Positions 16,646 to 25,038 of a stretch of 64,000 nucleotides of DNA are shown in pieces. The notes below the pieces were generated by a model, which ran no database searches, had not been told where the DNA came from, and saw nothing but the letters and a program-made list of their open reading frames with translations. The stretch covers positions 1 to 64,000 of the forward strand of contig CALFIC010000151.1 in NCBI GenBank assembly GCA_937876225.1, written 5' to 3'. The stretch's first letter is position 1; each line of letters starts with the position of its first letter. Source of the DNA: an uncultured Chloroflexota bacterium. GTDB lineage: Bacteria; Chloroflexota; Chloroflexia; Chloroflexales; Roseiflexaceae. A program made the position numbers and the translations under genes.

Positions 16646-18025
16646 TTAATCTTGCCAAAACGGCGCAACCCAGCCCCGCTGGGTCAACACGGCGCGTAGT
16701 TCGAGCATGGCGGTATAAGTAGGCAGCACATACACCACCTGGTCGGCGGGGGTTGCCGCCAGAGCGGCATCCAAGGCCTCAGCGATGGAATCAATGCGTC
16801 GGATTTGCTGGCGATCAACGCCAGCATACTGCATACGCACCTGCATATCGGCTGCCCGGGTGCCACTCACGATAATTTGTTGGGTGGTGCCACACAGCCG
16901 CTCAAAATCGGCATCCCACAACCACGACACGTCGGTGCCATCGGCATCGCGATCGTTGATGATAATCAACAATTGGACGGGAGCGGCCCAGGCATCAACC
17001 AGCATGCGGATAGTTTCACTTGCGCCCACGGGGTTTTTGATCAATGCCATCACCAGCTGATGCGTCCCCGCCGTAATCACTTCGTAGCGCCCAAAAGCGG
17101 CCTGCATCTGCGCCAAGGCTGATGCCACCACCGGCGCCACCCCCAATTGATCGGCGCAGGCATAGGTTGCCAAGGCATTGGTGGCATTGTACAAGCCCGG
17201 CAAGGGCACCTGGAGCGTGCAGGAGGCGTGGGGCGTGCGCAAGGTGACGTGGGAGCCGACCAGCCCTTGGGCGGTCACCTGGGTGAGCGCATAGGCCGGC
17301 TGTGGCCGCGCAAAATCACAGTTGGGGCAATGATAATGCCCAATATGCGCATAAAACCGCACCGTATAAACCAGCGCCGCACCACAACGACAAAACCCGG
17401 CATCGGCCAGGTGTGCCACACTGTCACGGGCACTGCTGACGTCGTCATTGCCATAGCCGACGGTTTGGCACGTCAGGCTGTTGGCTAACCGCTCCAGCGA
17501 CGGATCGTCGGCGTGGTAAAGCACGACGGTGCTGGCGGGGAGGGTATGCAAGGCCGCCGCCCAGTTATTGGCAATGGTATCGACTTCGCCGTAGCGGTCG
17601 AGTTGGTCACGGAACAAGTTATGCAAGACCACGAGGCGCGGTTGGGTTTCACGCACGATTTGTGGCAAGGCTGCTTCGTCGCATTCAAACAAGGCCACAT
17701 CATAGGCGACGCGGCCACGCCAATCGGCCCCCATCAAAACGGTGGCCGTCACACCCGAGGTCAAATTTGCGCCCGAACGGTTGTGGAGCACCCGCCAACC
17801 GGCCGCCACCAACGTATCGGCAATCATGCGGGTGGTGGTGGTTTTGCCGTTGGTACCGGCCACACAAATCACCCCTCGCGGTAATTGGCGCGTCAGGTGG
17901 GTCAACACCTGTGGCGCCACGCGCCGCGCAATCACCCCGGGCATAGTGGTACCACCACCACGCCCCAACAGCCGACTCAGCAATCCAGCCAGCCGTCCCA
18001 ACCAAATCGCCACCACGTCACGCAT
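16646..18025 (-). CDS. murT: Mur ligase family protein MurT (lipid II isoglutaminyl synthase subunit)
   Basis: The protein of about 459 residues has a membrane-proximal N-terminus, the ATP-binding loop GTNGKTTTTRM, the Mur-ligase NLFRDQLDRYGE segment, a zinc-ribbon insertion (CRCG and CPNC about 30 residues apart) and a C-terminal DUF1727 domain containing NDRDADGTDVSWLWD. This is the architecture of MurT, which with the glutaminase GatD amidates the D-Glu of lipid II. GatD is not adjacent here: the flanking genes are a methyltransferase and argS. A GTG one codon upstream (18028) is an alternative start. A TATAAT lies about 40 bases upstream. Confidence 0.88.
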   Translation of the reverse strand: MRDVVAIWLGRLAGLLSRLLGRGGGTTMPGVIARRVAPQVLTHLTRQLPRGVICVAGTNGKTTTTRMIADTLVAAGWRVLHNRSGANLTSGVTATVLMGADWRGRVAYDVALFECDEAALPQIVRETQPRLVVLHNLFRDQLDRYGEVDTIANNWAAALHTLPASTVVLYHADDPSLERLANSLTCQTVGYGNDDVSSARDSVAHLADAGFCRCGAALVYTVRFYAHIGHYHCPNCDFARPQPAYALTQVTAQGLVGSHVTLRTPHASCTLQVPLPGLYNATNALATYACADQLGVAPVVASALAQMQAAFGRYEVITAGTHQLVMALIKNPVGASETIRMLVDAWAAPVQLLIIINDRDADGTDVSWLWDADFERLCGTTQQIIVSGTRAADMQVRMQYAGVDRQQIRRIDSIAEALDAALAATPADQVVYVLPTYTAMLELRAVLTQRGWVAPFWQD

Positions 18026-18061
18026 CACACCGACACCCTTCGCTTATCGCGTTCTGTGGGT

Positions 18062-18067
18062 ATTATA
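18062..18067 (-). promoter_or_regulatory. -10 box upstream of murT
   Basis: TATAAT on the minus strand lies in the 74-bp gap between the methyltransferase and murT, suggesting murT-argS can be transcribed independently. No good -35 was recognised. Confidence 0.5.
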
Positions 18068-18099
18068 CCGTCTGTGCGTGACTCCTACATGACATTCGC

Positions 18100-18792
18100 T
18101 CACACCCGCCGTACAAAAGCCCCCGTCCATTCGGGCACAATCGCCGTGCCATCCGGTTGGGGGGTGCCGGTCAGGGCCATACCAAAGAAAAATTCGGTCA
18201 ATTCGGTTGCCTCGGCAACCGATGCAAAACGATAATCGGTACTCACCGGCGTACACACAAAACCAAATTCGCGTGCAAACAAGGCATAACATTCAGCCAA
18301 GGCAGCGGTAGGCGGGGCAGGATGGTCGGCGCCCGACCCCAGCGTTTCGAAGATAATCGCCACGCCGCCGGGGCGCAATACGCGTAGCATTTCGCCGATG
18401 GCAGCCCGTACGTCGGCTTGCCACGCGCCCGGGATCCACTCGGTGGCATGCCCAAAGCTCCAGCCCGCCGTCACGAGATCGACACAGGCATCCGGCAACG
18501 GCAAATCACGATTATCGGCCGTCACGAAGGTGGTGGTGACCGGCAAGATTTGCCGTGCCACCGCCAGCATGGCCGGCGCCCGGTCGCTGACCGTCAAGTG
18601 ACGCACATGCGGCGCCAGCAAGGCGGCCACTCGCCCCGTGCCACAACCCATGTCGAGAGCATCGACGTGGGCGAGGTCACAGTGGCGCCGGATTTCGTAG
18701 AGCAGATTTCCTTGATAATCCTCGCGCGACACCAGTTGGTGGTAGCGCTGGGCGTGTGATTCGTCTTGATAGATATCACGGTAATCAGGCAT
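18100..18792 (-). CDS. Class I SAM-dependent methyltransferase
   Basis: The 230-residue protein has motif I LDMGCGTGRVAALL near residue 45, a motif II acidic strand (LTVSDRAPAML), the post-motif TADNRDLPLPDACVDLV, and GEMLRVLRPGGVAIIFETLG. It is a Methyltransf_11/25-type enzyme of unknown acceptor. The ATG at 18792 overlaps the end of the preceding gene by eight bases; a GTG at 18807 is a possible longer start. It belongs to a three-gene minus-strand unit with the unknown gene and the rubrerythrin/DinB fusion. Confidence 0.85.
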   Translation of the reverse strand: MPDYRDIYQDESHAQRYHQLVSREDYQGNLLYEIRRHCDLAHVDALDMGCGTGRVAALLAPHVRHLTVSDRAPAMLAVARQILPVTTTFVTADNRDLPLPDACVDLVTAGWSFGHATEWIPGAWQADVRAAIGEMLRVLRPGGVAIIFETLGSGADHPAPPTAALAECYALFAREFGFVCTPVSTDYRFASVAEATELTEFFFGMALTGTPQPDGTAIVPEWTGAFVRRV

Positions 18793-19522
18793 GGGGATTA
18801 CTTTCACTGTTGGTTAAAAACACCTGCACACGCGCCAACACCCCCGCCACCAAATGCAGATGGTCGGGGTGACATTGCCACACCAGCCCATCGCGGTCGG
18901 TAGTGGCACAGCGTGACAGCACAGATTGATGCACCTTTGGTAATAAGGGAATCGTCACCGCCACATCACCATTGGTACCCGCACGCAGGGCAATCGGCTC
19001 GTGCGTGTAGCCGGTGGCTTGAGCCAACCCCTGCAACAGTGCGGTGTCTTCGGCGAGGGGCGTGTACTGAATAGTATGGGCGCCTTGGGGTTGGCTACGA
19101 TACCATTCGGCTTGGCCACGCCCACGCCGGCGCCGCACCATACAGCCTGGATAGAGCCAGACACCTTGCTGGTCGGCGTGGGAGACCGTATCACACGTCA
19201 CTACCGCACGCTGACGCGGATCGTAGTAGCTCCAGCGCTCGCTGGGGTGCCCCAAAGGTTGCCAACGTGCCTCGTCAGCGATAGGGGATGGGGCTGGTAA
19301 CGGAGGCAACGATTCCGTCAAGGATTCGATGGTAACCATCACCAAGCCCCGTTCGGCCAAACGGGCCATCAAGCCATCACGTCGCCACGACGTCATCACA
19401 AAGCGGTTGCCCTCGACGTCACCTTCACCACGAATAAATGGCCGCACACGAATGTCGTGCACCATGAAGTGGTTCGGGGCGTACTCTTCGAGGGCACCGT
19501 GGCGCACGTTATTCGCCTTCAT
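18785..19522 (-). CDS. Conserved-looking protein of unknown function
   Basis: I do not recognise this 245-residue protein. It is soluble, has no signal peptide or membrane segment, and is rich in Arg, Trp and His. A basic stretch MVRRRRGRG is near residue 128, and the C-terminal part (from about 165) reads as a compact alpha/beta fold ending HLHLVAGVLARVQVFL. Its start overlaps the preceding gene by 14 bases and its end overlaps the methyltransferase, so all three are translationally coupled. It could be a partner or substrate of one of them, but nothing in the sequence shows this. Confidence 0.7.
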   Translation of the reverse strand: MKANNVRHGALEEYAPNHFMVHDIRVRPFIRGEGDVEGNRFVMTSWRRDGLMARLAERGLVMVTIESLTESLPPLPAPSPIADEARWQPLGHPSERWSYYDPRQRAVVTCDTVSHADQQGVWLYPGCMVRRRRGRGQAEWYRSQPQGAHTIQYTPLAEDTALLQGLAQATGYTHEPIALRAGTNGDVAVTIPLLPKVHQSVLSRCATTDRDGLVWQCHPDHLHLVAGVLARVQVFLTNSESNPHA

Positions 19523-20516
19523 TCAAGCGTTCGCCAATCAAATCAGGCCGATTATCGTCGAGTTGGGCTTTACCACAATTCACCAACAAATCGTGGCGTT
19601 GTTGCGCCATTTCGACCAAATGAGTGCGCTCGTGATGCACCATCCAATTGCCTTGGTGGAGCAGATTAATCTGGCCGTACGACACGTGGGTGGCAGTGCG
19701 GTGCCAGGCTGCGCTAGTCAATCCCCGCAACGACAGCAAACAATCGCGACGTGATTCGTGGAAGGCCTCGAGGATGGCATTGATGTCACGATCGCGGTAA
19801 TGCACCGCCGCATTGAGTCGCGGTGGATGCGCCGCCGGTAATTCAGGATTGTTAGTGTCGAGGATCAAGCGCACTCGCTCACAAAAAACCAAATTCATAT
19901 CATTGAGGTGCCCGAGCACTTCTTTGAGTGAAGGAGCATTGTCGTTATCAGGACAAACCAAGATTGACTCGTCGAGATCGTGCATCATGGCGCGCAAGGT
20001 GGCTTCGCTATGCTCGAGGGCATGCATGATGGCGTGCGGTCCCAGTGTGCCCATGGCTTCGATAGCCAAAAACTGTTTGTGGGCTTCGGGGACGGTGTCA
20101 CAGATGGGGCAGGCACCAATCAAGGTCCCTTCACGGGTTTCGCCACAGGTGGTGCAGACGTACAAATCACCCAATTCGCTGGCAAGTAAGTCACGTTCTT
20201 GCGCAATGGCTTGGGCAGCGCGACCGAGCAATTCACGCGAGCGCTCGGAGGTACCGGTGATGCGTTGCATGGCAACGGCTTGGGGTTCGTCGCCATTGAG
20301 TGCTTGATCGACGTTGCGAGCGGTTACGCCGACGCCATCGACGGCCAAAAAAGCCCGCATGGCTCGGGCGCCCCGTGCTTCGCACAAGGCATCAAAGAGG
20401 CGCGCAATGTTAAACCGGCGTTCGTGGCGAGCCTTGGCAGCCCAAGCCCGATACGCGACGTGCCCCATACTGGCACTGGTGAAGAGTTGATGCAACTCTT
20501 GTTCCGACATGTTCAT
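19509..20516 (-). CDS. Rubrerythrin-like / DinB-like fusion protein
   Basis: The 335-residue protein joins three parts. Residues about 5-115 resemble the ferritin-like helical domain of rubrerythrin but most di-iron ligands appear replaced: the expected ExxH-type motif reads EARGAR. Residues 119-148 form a rubredoxin-type ribbon with Cys121, Cys124, Cys136 and Cys139, intact. Residues about 155-310 are a DinB-like four-helix domain with its metal histidines in place (LGHLNDM His203 and VHHERTH His295/His299). The protein probably binds zinc or another metal in the DinB domain, and the role of the ferritin-like part is uncertain. The ATG follows GAGGAAAG. It heads the minus-strand unit and is divergent from the polysaccharide operon. 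Confidence 0.72.
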   Translation of the reverse strand: MNMSEQELHQLFTSASMGHVAYRAWAAKARHERRFNIARLFDALCEARGARAMRAFLAVDGVGVTARNVDQALNGDEPQAVAMQRITGTSERSRELLGRAAQAIAQERDLLASELGDLYVCTTCGETREGTLIGACPICDTVPEAHKQFLAIEAMGTLGPHAIMHALEHSEATLRAMMHDLDESILVCPDNDNAPSLKEVLGHLNDMNLVFCERVRLILDTNNPELPAAHPPRLNAAVHYRDRDINAILEAFHESRRDCLLSLRGLTSAAWHRTATHVSYGQINLLHQGNWMVHHERTHLVEMAQQRHDLLVNCGKAQLDDNRPDLIGERLNEGE

Positions 20517-20584
20517 GGTCTTTCCTCAGCAACATCTCACAAAAATCATGGGTACGACGGTGTCGCATCATTGCGCCTCCATAC

Positions 20585-20590
20585 TATAAT
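20585..20590 (+). promoter_or_regulatory. -10 box of the exopolysaccharide operon
   Basis: TATAAT lies 40 bases upstream of the GTG start of the glycosyltransferase, with TGTCGC at 18-bp spacing as a poor -35. The same 110-bp gap must also hold the promoter of the divergent rubrerythrin/DinB gene. Confidence 0.5.
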
Positions 20591-20629
20591 AGGATAATCA
20601 CATTCTGTGAATAGGCAAATGGAAAATAC

Positions 20630-21727
20630 GTGCGTACGGTTTTTGTACATGATTATCTCAATCAATACGGCGGCGCTGAACGCGTGCTCGAAGCACTGCA
20701 CGATTTGAACCCCAGCGCGCCCGTCTATACCTCCATCTATGCCAGCGAAGCGATGCCGGCTAGCTACCGCCAGTGGGATATCCACACCTCGTGGATGCAA
20801 CACTTGCCAGCGTGGCGGCGCTTCTTCCGCCACTACTTCTTCCTCTACCCTTGGGCCTTCGAATCATTTGACCTGCGCGACTACGACGTCATCATCAGTA
20901 GCAGTAGTGCCTATGCCAAAGGAGTGATCCCACGGGCAGACGCCATCCACATTTGCTATTGCCACACGCCGATGCGTTTTGCGTGGCAAACTGATAATTA
21001 TGTCGCCCGCGAAAACATCCGCGGCGTCACCCGCTCCATCATGCAATTTTTGCTCGGGTTTGTACGGCGCTGGGATGTGCGCAGTAGTAGCCGCGTCACC
21101 CACTTCGTAGCCAATTCGCAGGTAGTCGCCGCCCGCATCAAAGAGTTTTATCAACGCGATGCCGTGGTGATCCCCCCACCGGTTGATTTGCCCCCCGTCA
21201 ACCAGCAACCAGCCGGCGATTATCTATTGACCGGTGGGCGCTTGGTGCCCTACAAGCGCATCGATTTAGCGGTACAGGCCTGTAGCGCCCTCAATCTGCC
21301 CTTGGTAGTGTTTGGCGATGGGCGTGATTTGGCGGCGCTCAAAGCCATCGCCGGCCCGAGTGTACGCTTTGTGGGGCGCGTCAGTGATGCCGAACGCTTG
21401 GCGTTGTTCAACGGCTGTCGGGCTTTTTTGTTCCCCGGCGAAGAAGATTTCGGCATTACGCCCCTCGAAGCCATGGCGGCCGGCCGCCCCGTCGTCGCCT
21501 ACCGCGCCGGTGGGGCACTCGACACGGTGATTGATCGCGCCACGGGCATCTTTTTTGACCAACAAACCGTACCGGCACTGCAACAAGCCATCACCGCCCT
21601 CACGAGTCAATCATGGGATGCCCACGCCATTCGTACCCATGCCGAATACTTTGGCCGTGAGCGCTTCATGGAACGCATGCAGGCCCTCATCACCCGTTAT
21701 ACTCAAACGGAGGCACGTCATGGCTGA
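20630..21727 (+). CDS. Glycosyltransferase family 4
   Basis: The 365-residue protein is a GT-B fold retaining glycosyltransferase. The N-terminal domain carries VFVHDYLNQYGGAERVLE, the CYCHTPMRFAW segment typical of polysaccharide mannosyl/glucosyltransferases of this branch, and the C-terminal domain carries LTGGRLVPYKRIDLAV and GEEDFGITPLEAMAAGRPVVAY, the nucleotide-sugar EX7E motif. It transfers a sugar onto a lipid-linked glycan in the cytoplasm. The GTG start follows GGAAA. It heads a five-gene operon and overlaps the next gene by eight bases. Confidence 0.92.
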   Translation: MRTVFVHDYLNQYGGAERVLEALHDLNPSAPVYTSIYASEAMPASYRQWDIHTSWMQHLPAWRRFFRHYFFLYPWAFESFDLRDYDVIISSSSAYAKGVIPRADAIHICYCHTPMRFAWQTDNYVARENIRGVTRSIMQFLLGFVRRWDVRSSSRVTHFVANSQVVAARIKEFYQRDAVVIPPPVDLPPVNQQPAGDYLLTGGRLVPYKRIDLAVQACSALNLPLVVFGDGRDLAALKAIAGPSVRFVGRVSDAERLALFNGCRAFLFPGEEDFGITPLEAMAAGRPVVAYRAGGALDTVIDRATGIFFDQQTVPALQQAITALTSQSWDAHAIRTHAEYFGRERFMERMQALITRYTQTEARHG

Positions 21728-22286
21728 TCTCACTCGACTCCTCGCCGTCATGCGCTACCGCTGGTGGTACATCCTCATTCCGGCCATCGTCCTCGCATTA
21801 AGTGCGTTGGCGCAACAATACGCCCAACCGCGGCGAGTCGCGGTGTCGGTCGATGTATCGCTCACCAGCCACGCCCCCATGAACGACACCGGTGATACCT
21901 TGGCCTATGACTTCCCCGCCATTAGTCGCGGCGACGATTATCGCCAACGCGTCGTGGCACTCATCAATCCCCCTATCACCACCGATGACCTTGCCGCCAT
22001 GCTCGATGTACGCAACAACGACCGCGTCGTCACGATTCGTGTCAGTGGCGCCGATAGTAGCCAACTGGTGGCAATTCGTGATGCCGCACTTGCAGTCTTG
22101 GTGCGTGATGGTACACTGCTATGGGGCAAAACTGGGAGCGATACCGCCGTCAACGTCATGGTTTTGCACAAAAACGATACGCCCCAACCACAATCTATCT
22201 ATGCCACATTGATGGCAACCATGGTGTTGCGTGGCTTGGCAGGGGCATTACTCGGGTTACTCGTGGCTGCTCGTCGCATCCGATAA
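21720..22286 (+). CDS. Small Wzz-type polysaccharide co-polymerase-like membrane protein
   Basis: The 188-residue protein has an N-terminal membrane helix (about 15-33) after MADLTRLLAVMRYRWWYI and a C-terminal helix (about 164-183), with an extracytoplasmic domain between. This is the Wzz/YveK topology. It is shorter than usual and lacks the proline-rich segment before the second helix. The ATG at 21720 overlaps the glycosyltransferase stop (TGA at 21725-21727) and follows GGAGG; the frame is open further upstream without support. Likely role is chain-length control together with the next gene. Confidence 0.75.
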   Translation: MADLTRLLAVMRYRWWYILIPAIVLALSALAQQYAQPRRVAVSVDVSLTSHAPMNDTGDTLAYDFPAISRGDDYRQRVVALINPPITTDDLAAMLDVRNNDRVVTIRVSGADSSQLVAIRDAALAVLVRDGTLLWGKTGSDTAVNVMVLHKNDTPQPQSIYATLMATMVLRGLAGALLGLLVAARRIR

Positions 22287-22297
22287 GGACGTTACTT

Positions 22298-22990
22298 ATG
22301 CGCATGACTGAATACCTCCGCATTATGCGGCGCCGCTGGTTGGCGATTGTCTTGGCGATGGTGCTTACTGCCGTCGCTGCCTATGTGTTTAGCAAGCTTC
22401 AAGAGCCGTTGTACCGCTCAGAAGCCAGCTACTTGGTCGTCCCCAATCGCAACGACAACGGTTTGTCGATTGTGTTGACTAACAACATGAACAGCTACAA
22501 GCAATTGGCGCTGGCCCGCCCCCAAATCGAAAAACTCAGCGCCCAGCTCCAGCTCGATCGCACCCCCGAATGGTTGCTCGAGCACATTGCTATCCAAGCC
22601 AATGCCGACGACCGCAAAATGATTGTCCAAGTTGATTATCCCGATGTCGACATGGCACCCCGTTTGGCCAATGCCGTAGGCGAAAACATGGCAGCTCTCG
22701 TTAGCTCACTCAACGACGGCCTCGAAGGCACCGACAAAATCAACATGCGCGTGACGACCCCAGCCACGCCACCCATCCTCTACCGCCCGCAAACCAAAAT
22801 CAACGTGGCGGCTGGGGCATTTTTGGGGTTGATTATTGGCTTCTTGCTGGCCTTTGTGCTCGAAGCACTCGACGATACCCTCAAAACTCCCGATGATGTC
22901 GAACAACATGTCGGTCTGACGGTGGTCGGCGCCATCCCAGCGAGTAATCTCAACAACGACCGGCGCACACCAGCAAGGAAGCAATCATGA
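22298..22990 (+). CDS. Wzz/YveK family chain-length determinant
   Basis: The 230-residue protein shows MTEYLRIMRRRWLAIVLAMVL as first membrane helix, an external domain, and the conserved RPQTKINVAAGAFLGLIIGF second helix preceded by a proline motif (PPILYRP). The cytoplasmic tail ALDDTLKTPDDVEQHVGLTVVGAIP is the part that contacts a BY-kinase. It is the membrane activator/adaptor of the following kinase, with which it overlaps by four bases (ATGA). The ATG at 22298 follows AAGGA. Confidence 0.88.
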   Translation: MRMTEYLRIMRRRWLAIVLAMVLTAVAAYVFSKLQEPLYRSEASYLVVPNRNDNGLSIVLTNNMNSYKQLALARPQIEKLSAQLQLDRTPEWLLEHIAIQANADDRKMIVQVDYPDVDMAPRLANAVGENMAALVSSLNDGLEGTDKINMRVTTPATPPILYRPQTKINVAAGAFLGLIIGFLLAFVLEALDDTLKTPDDVEQHVGLTVVGAIPASNLNNDRRTPARKQS

Positions 22991-23664
22991 CCAATCTTGT
23001 GGCAGCCAGCCCGGCACCGACCCTTGTCGCCTTGAGCGCCCCCCAATCGGCGGCGGCCGAGGCCTTCCGGAGCCTACGCACCAACATTCAATTTGCCAGC
23101 CTCGACCATACCCTACAACTCATCACCATCACCAGCGCCGGCATCGACGAAGGCAAATCACTGGTGGCCGCCAATCTGGCCATCACCATGGCCCAAGCCG
23201 AGCAACGCGTCATCTTAGTTGACTGCGACCTACGCCGCCCCGCCTTGCACACCTTGTTTGGCGTCAGCAACGACAACGGCGTAACCAGTATGTTGTTCGC
23301 CAACGAAGGCGATGCCCCACCCCTGCAAGCCACTAGCGTGCCCGGCCTGCAATTGCTGGCCAGCGGACCACTGCCCCCCCGCCCCGCCGATATTCTCGGC
23401 TCACGGCGCATGGGCGAAATTTTGCAGGCACTCCGGGGATTGGCCGATGTGGTCATCATCGACACGCCGCCCGTCCTAGCCGTCAGCGATGCCGTCGTCC
23501 TCGCACCGCGCGTCGATGGCGTAATCCTGGTGATGCAGGCTGGACGTACCCGCCGTGAGCCAGCCAAACAAGCCCGGATTGTGCTCGAAAAAGCCAAGGC
23601 CCACATCGTCGGCGTCGTCCTCAACGATGCCGAAATGACGCAGTCTTCGGGGTATTACGGATAA
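22987..23664 (+). CDS. CpsD/CapB family bacterial tyrosine kinase
   Basis: The 225-residue P-loop protein has Walker A in TSAGIDEGKS (Lys57), Walker A' in VILVDCDLRRP (Asp79, Asp81) and Walker B in VVIIDTPPV. It phosphorylates tyrosines, including its own C-terminal tail, to control polysaccharide polymerisation and export. The tail here is short, ending SSGYYG with two tyrosines rather than the long Tyr cluster of many kinases. It follows the Wzz-type adaptor and precedes the cognate phosphatase. Confidence 0.92.
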   Translation: MTNLVAASPAPTLVALSAPQSAAAEAFRSLRTNIQFASLDHTLQLITITSAGIDEGKSLVAANLAITMAQAEQRVILVDCDLRRPALHTLFGVSNDNGVTSMLFANEGDAPPLQATSVPGLQLLASGPLPPRPADILGSRRMGEILQALRGLADVVIIDTPPVLAVSDAVVLAPRVDGVILVMQAGRTRREPAKQARIVLEKAKAHIVGVVLNDAEMTQSSGYYG

Positions 23665-23686
23665 TTTTTGCGCATAAAAGGACGTT

Positions 23687-24379
23687 ATGATCGACATCCA
23701 TTGTCACATCTTGCACAATATCGACGACGGTGCCCGCACCGCCGAAATTTCGCTCAACATGGTACGCCAAGCCTATGCTGCCGGCGTGCGCACCCTCATC
23801 TGTACTCCTCATAGCCCCGATTCGAGTGCCTCGCGCCACTATAGCCCGGCCCTTATCCGCGAACGCACCACCGCCCTGCAACAGGCCGCCGACCAAGCCG
23901 GCATCGCCCTCACGTTGCTCCCCGGCACCGAAATCAGCTTTGTGCCTACCGTCCCCCAAAAACTCGCCAGCAAACAGATTTTGAGCTTGGCCGGCAGTCG
24001 CACCGTGCTGATCGAAATGCCCGTGTTTGCCGTCGATCAGCGCTTCCTCCCGGTGGCCCGCCAACTCATCGCAGACGGCTACACCGTCGTCCTAGCCCAC
24101 CCCGAGCGCTACATCTACAACAGCCAAGATTTGCACGATTTGCAGACCATCCACGAGGCCGGTGTACTCTTTCAAGTCACCGCCATTGCCGTCGATGAGC
24201 CCAATAGCTTGACCCTGTTCGAGCACCACTTGGTCGACGTCGTCGCCAGCGACGCCCATAGCGACACCTACCGCCCTACCGCCATGCGCTTTGCCTATGA
24301 CTATGTCCAAGGGCGCTTTGGCGAAGCGATGGCCCAACAGTTGTTTGTCGATACTCCCCAAAAACTCATTGCCCAATAA
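23687..24379 (+). CDS. PHP-type tyrosine-protein phosphatase (CpsB/YwqE-like)
   Basis: The 230-residue protein carries metal-binding motifs of the polymerase and histidinol phosphatase superfamily: DIHCHILHNIDDG at the N-terminus, CTPHS, LPGTEIS, LAHPERY and SDAHSD. These are the ligands of a tri-metal centre. It dephosphorylates the tyrosine kinase encoded just upstream, which closes the regulatory cycle of the exopolysaccharide operon. RBS AAAAGGA precedes the ATG. The operon ends at the terminator that follows. Confidence 0.92.
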   Translation: MIDIHCHILHNIDDGARTAEISLNMVRQAYAAGVRTLICTPHSPDSSASRHYSPALIRERTTALQQAADQAGIALTLLPGTEISFVPTVPQKLASKQILSLAGSRTVLIEMPVFAVDQRFLPVARQLIADGYTVVLAHPERYIYNSQDLHDLQTIHEAGVLFQVTAIAVDEPNSLTLFEHHLVDVVASDAHSDTYRPTAMRFAYDYVQGRFGEAMAQQLFVDTPQKLIAQ

Positions 24380-24384
24380 AAATC

Positions 24385-24417
24385 AATCCCCCTCCGACAT
24401 ACCATCGGAGGGGGATT
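24385..24417. terminator. Bidirectional terminator
   Basis: A perfect 13-bp stem (AATCCCCCTCCGA) with a 7-nt loop lies between the convergent phosphatase and 5'-nucleotidase genes, A-rich on one side. Confidence 0.85.
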
Positions 24418-24429
24418 GGTGTGTCGCAC

Positions 24430-24900
24430 TTACGCCTGCGTACGTAGATACGCCAGTACTTCGGGCCAACCAGCGTATGACGTTATCGGCCAATCGTCAT
24501 ATTCACGCAGCCCAAATTTAATCACTTCACCCCGGAAGTGACGCGCACCGTTATTGGGACGATCATCAATCAAAAAATGCCCGCGATTGAGCTGTTTGTG
24601 GTGCGACAAAATCAGGCGTTTATGCGCCGCATGTCCCAAATGTTGCTCGACCCATAAGCGTTTATCCGTCCAGGCCGACGGGTTCTTCCACGGCGCCGTC
24701 GACAAAATATAGGTGTCAAACAAACCGGACAGCTCATGGAATGCATCCACCGCCCCTGGCATCAGGTCCATCAACGCAAAAATCCCTGGCACGTCACTCA
24801 CATCATCGTACTCCTTGCGCACGTGCTCCGGCACACGCGCAATCCCCGACCGGAAGTCTACCAACACATTGTCCATGTCTACATACAATACTTTGGACAT
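24430..24900 (-). CDS. 5'(3')-deoxyribonucleotidase-like HAD phosphatase (NT5C family)
   Basis: The 156-residue protein opens with YVDMDNVLVDF, the HAD nucleophile motif of the cytosolic deoxyribonucleotidase family, followed by GIFALMDLMPGAVDAFHEL, ILSTAPWKNPSAWTDKRLWVEQHLG and LIDDRPNNG, all characteristic of NT5C-like enzymes. It should dephosphorylate deoxynucleoside monophosphates. The ATG at 24900 is preceded by GGGG; a GTG two codons earlier is possible. It is monocistronic. Confidence 0.86.
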   Translation of the reverse strand: MSKVLYVDMDNVLVDFRSGIARVPEHVRKEYDDVSDVPGIFALMDLMPGAVDAFHELSGLFDTYILSTAPWKNPSAWTDKRLWVEQHLGHAAHKRLILSHHKQLNRGHFLIDDRPNNGARHFRGEVIKFGLREYDDWPITSYAGWPEVLAYLRTQA

Positions 24901-24934
24901 ATGCACCCCTTTTTTATTTTTTGATTACGCCGTA

Positions 24935-24940
24935 ATTATA
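24935..24940 (-). promoter_or_regulatory. -10 box of the 5'-nucleotidase gene
   Basis: TATAAT on the minus strand lies about 35 bases upstream of the start codon and downstream of the rel terminator. Confidence 0.55.
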
Positions 24941-24980
24941 CCATGTTTTCGTAATTATGTTATTTTATGATAAAAAATAT

Positions 24981-25030
24981 CCAGCGCGGCGGTGAATCAG
25001 CCAATGGAACAGATTCACGAACGGCGCTGG
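24981..25030 (-). terminator. Terminator of the lipoprotein-rel unit
   Basis: CCAGCGC and GTGAATC arms pair with GATTCAC and GCGCTGG with a small internal mismatch. On the minus strand the hairpin is followed by ATATTTTTTATC. It begins nine bases after the rel stop codon. Confidence 0.8.
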
Positions 25031-25038
25031 ACGCTTTC

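Noticed and set aside
15844..16722. A 292-codon plus-strand frame over argS
   Set aside because: Mirror frame of the synthetase gene with no recognisable protein features.
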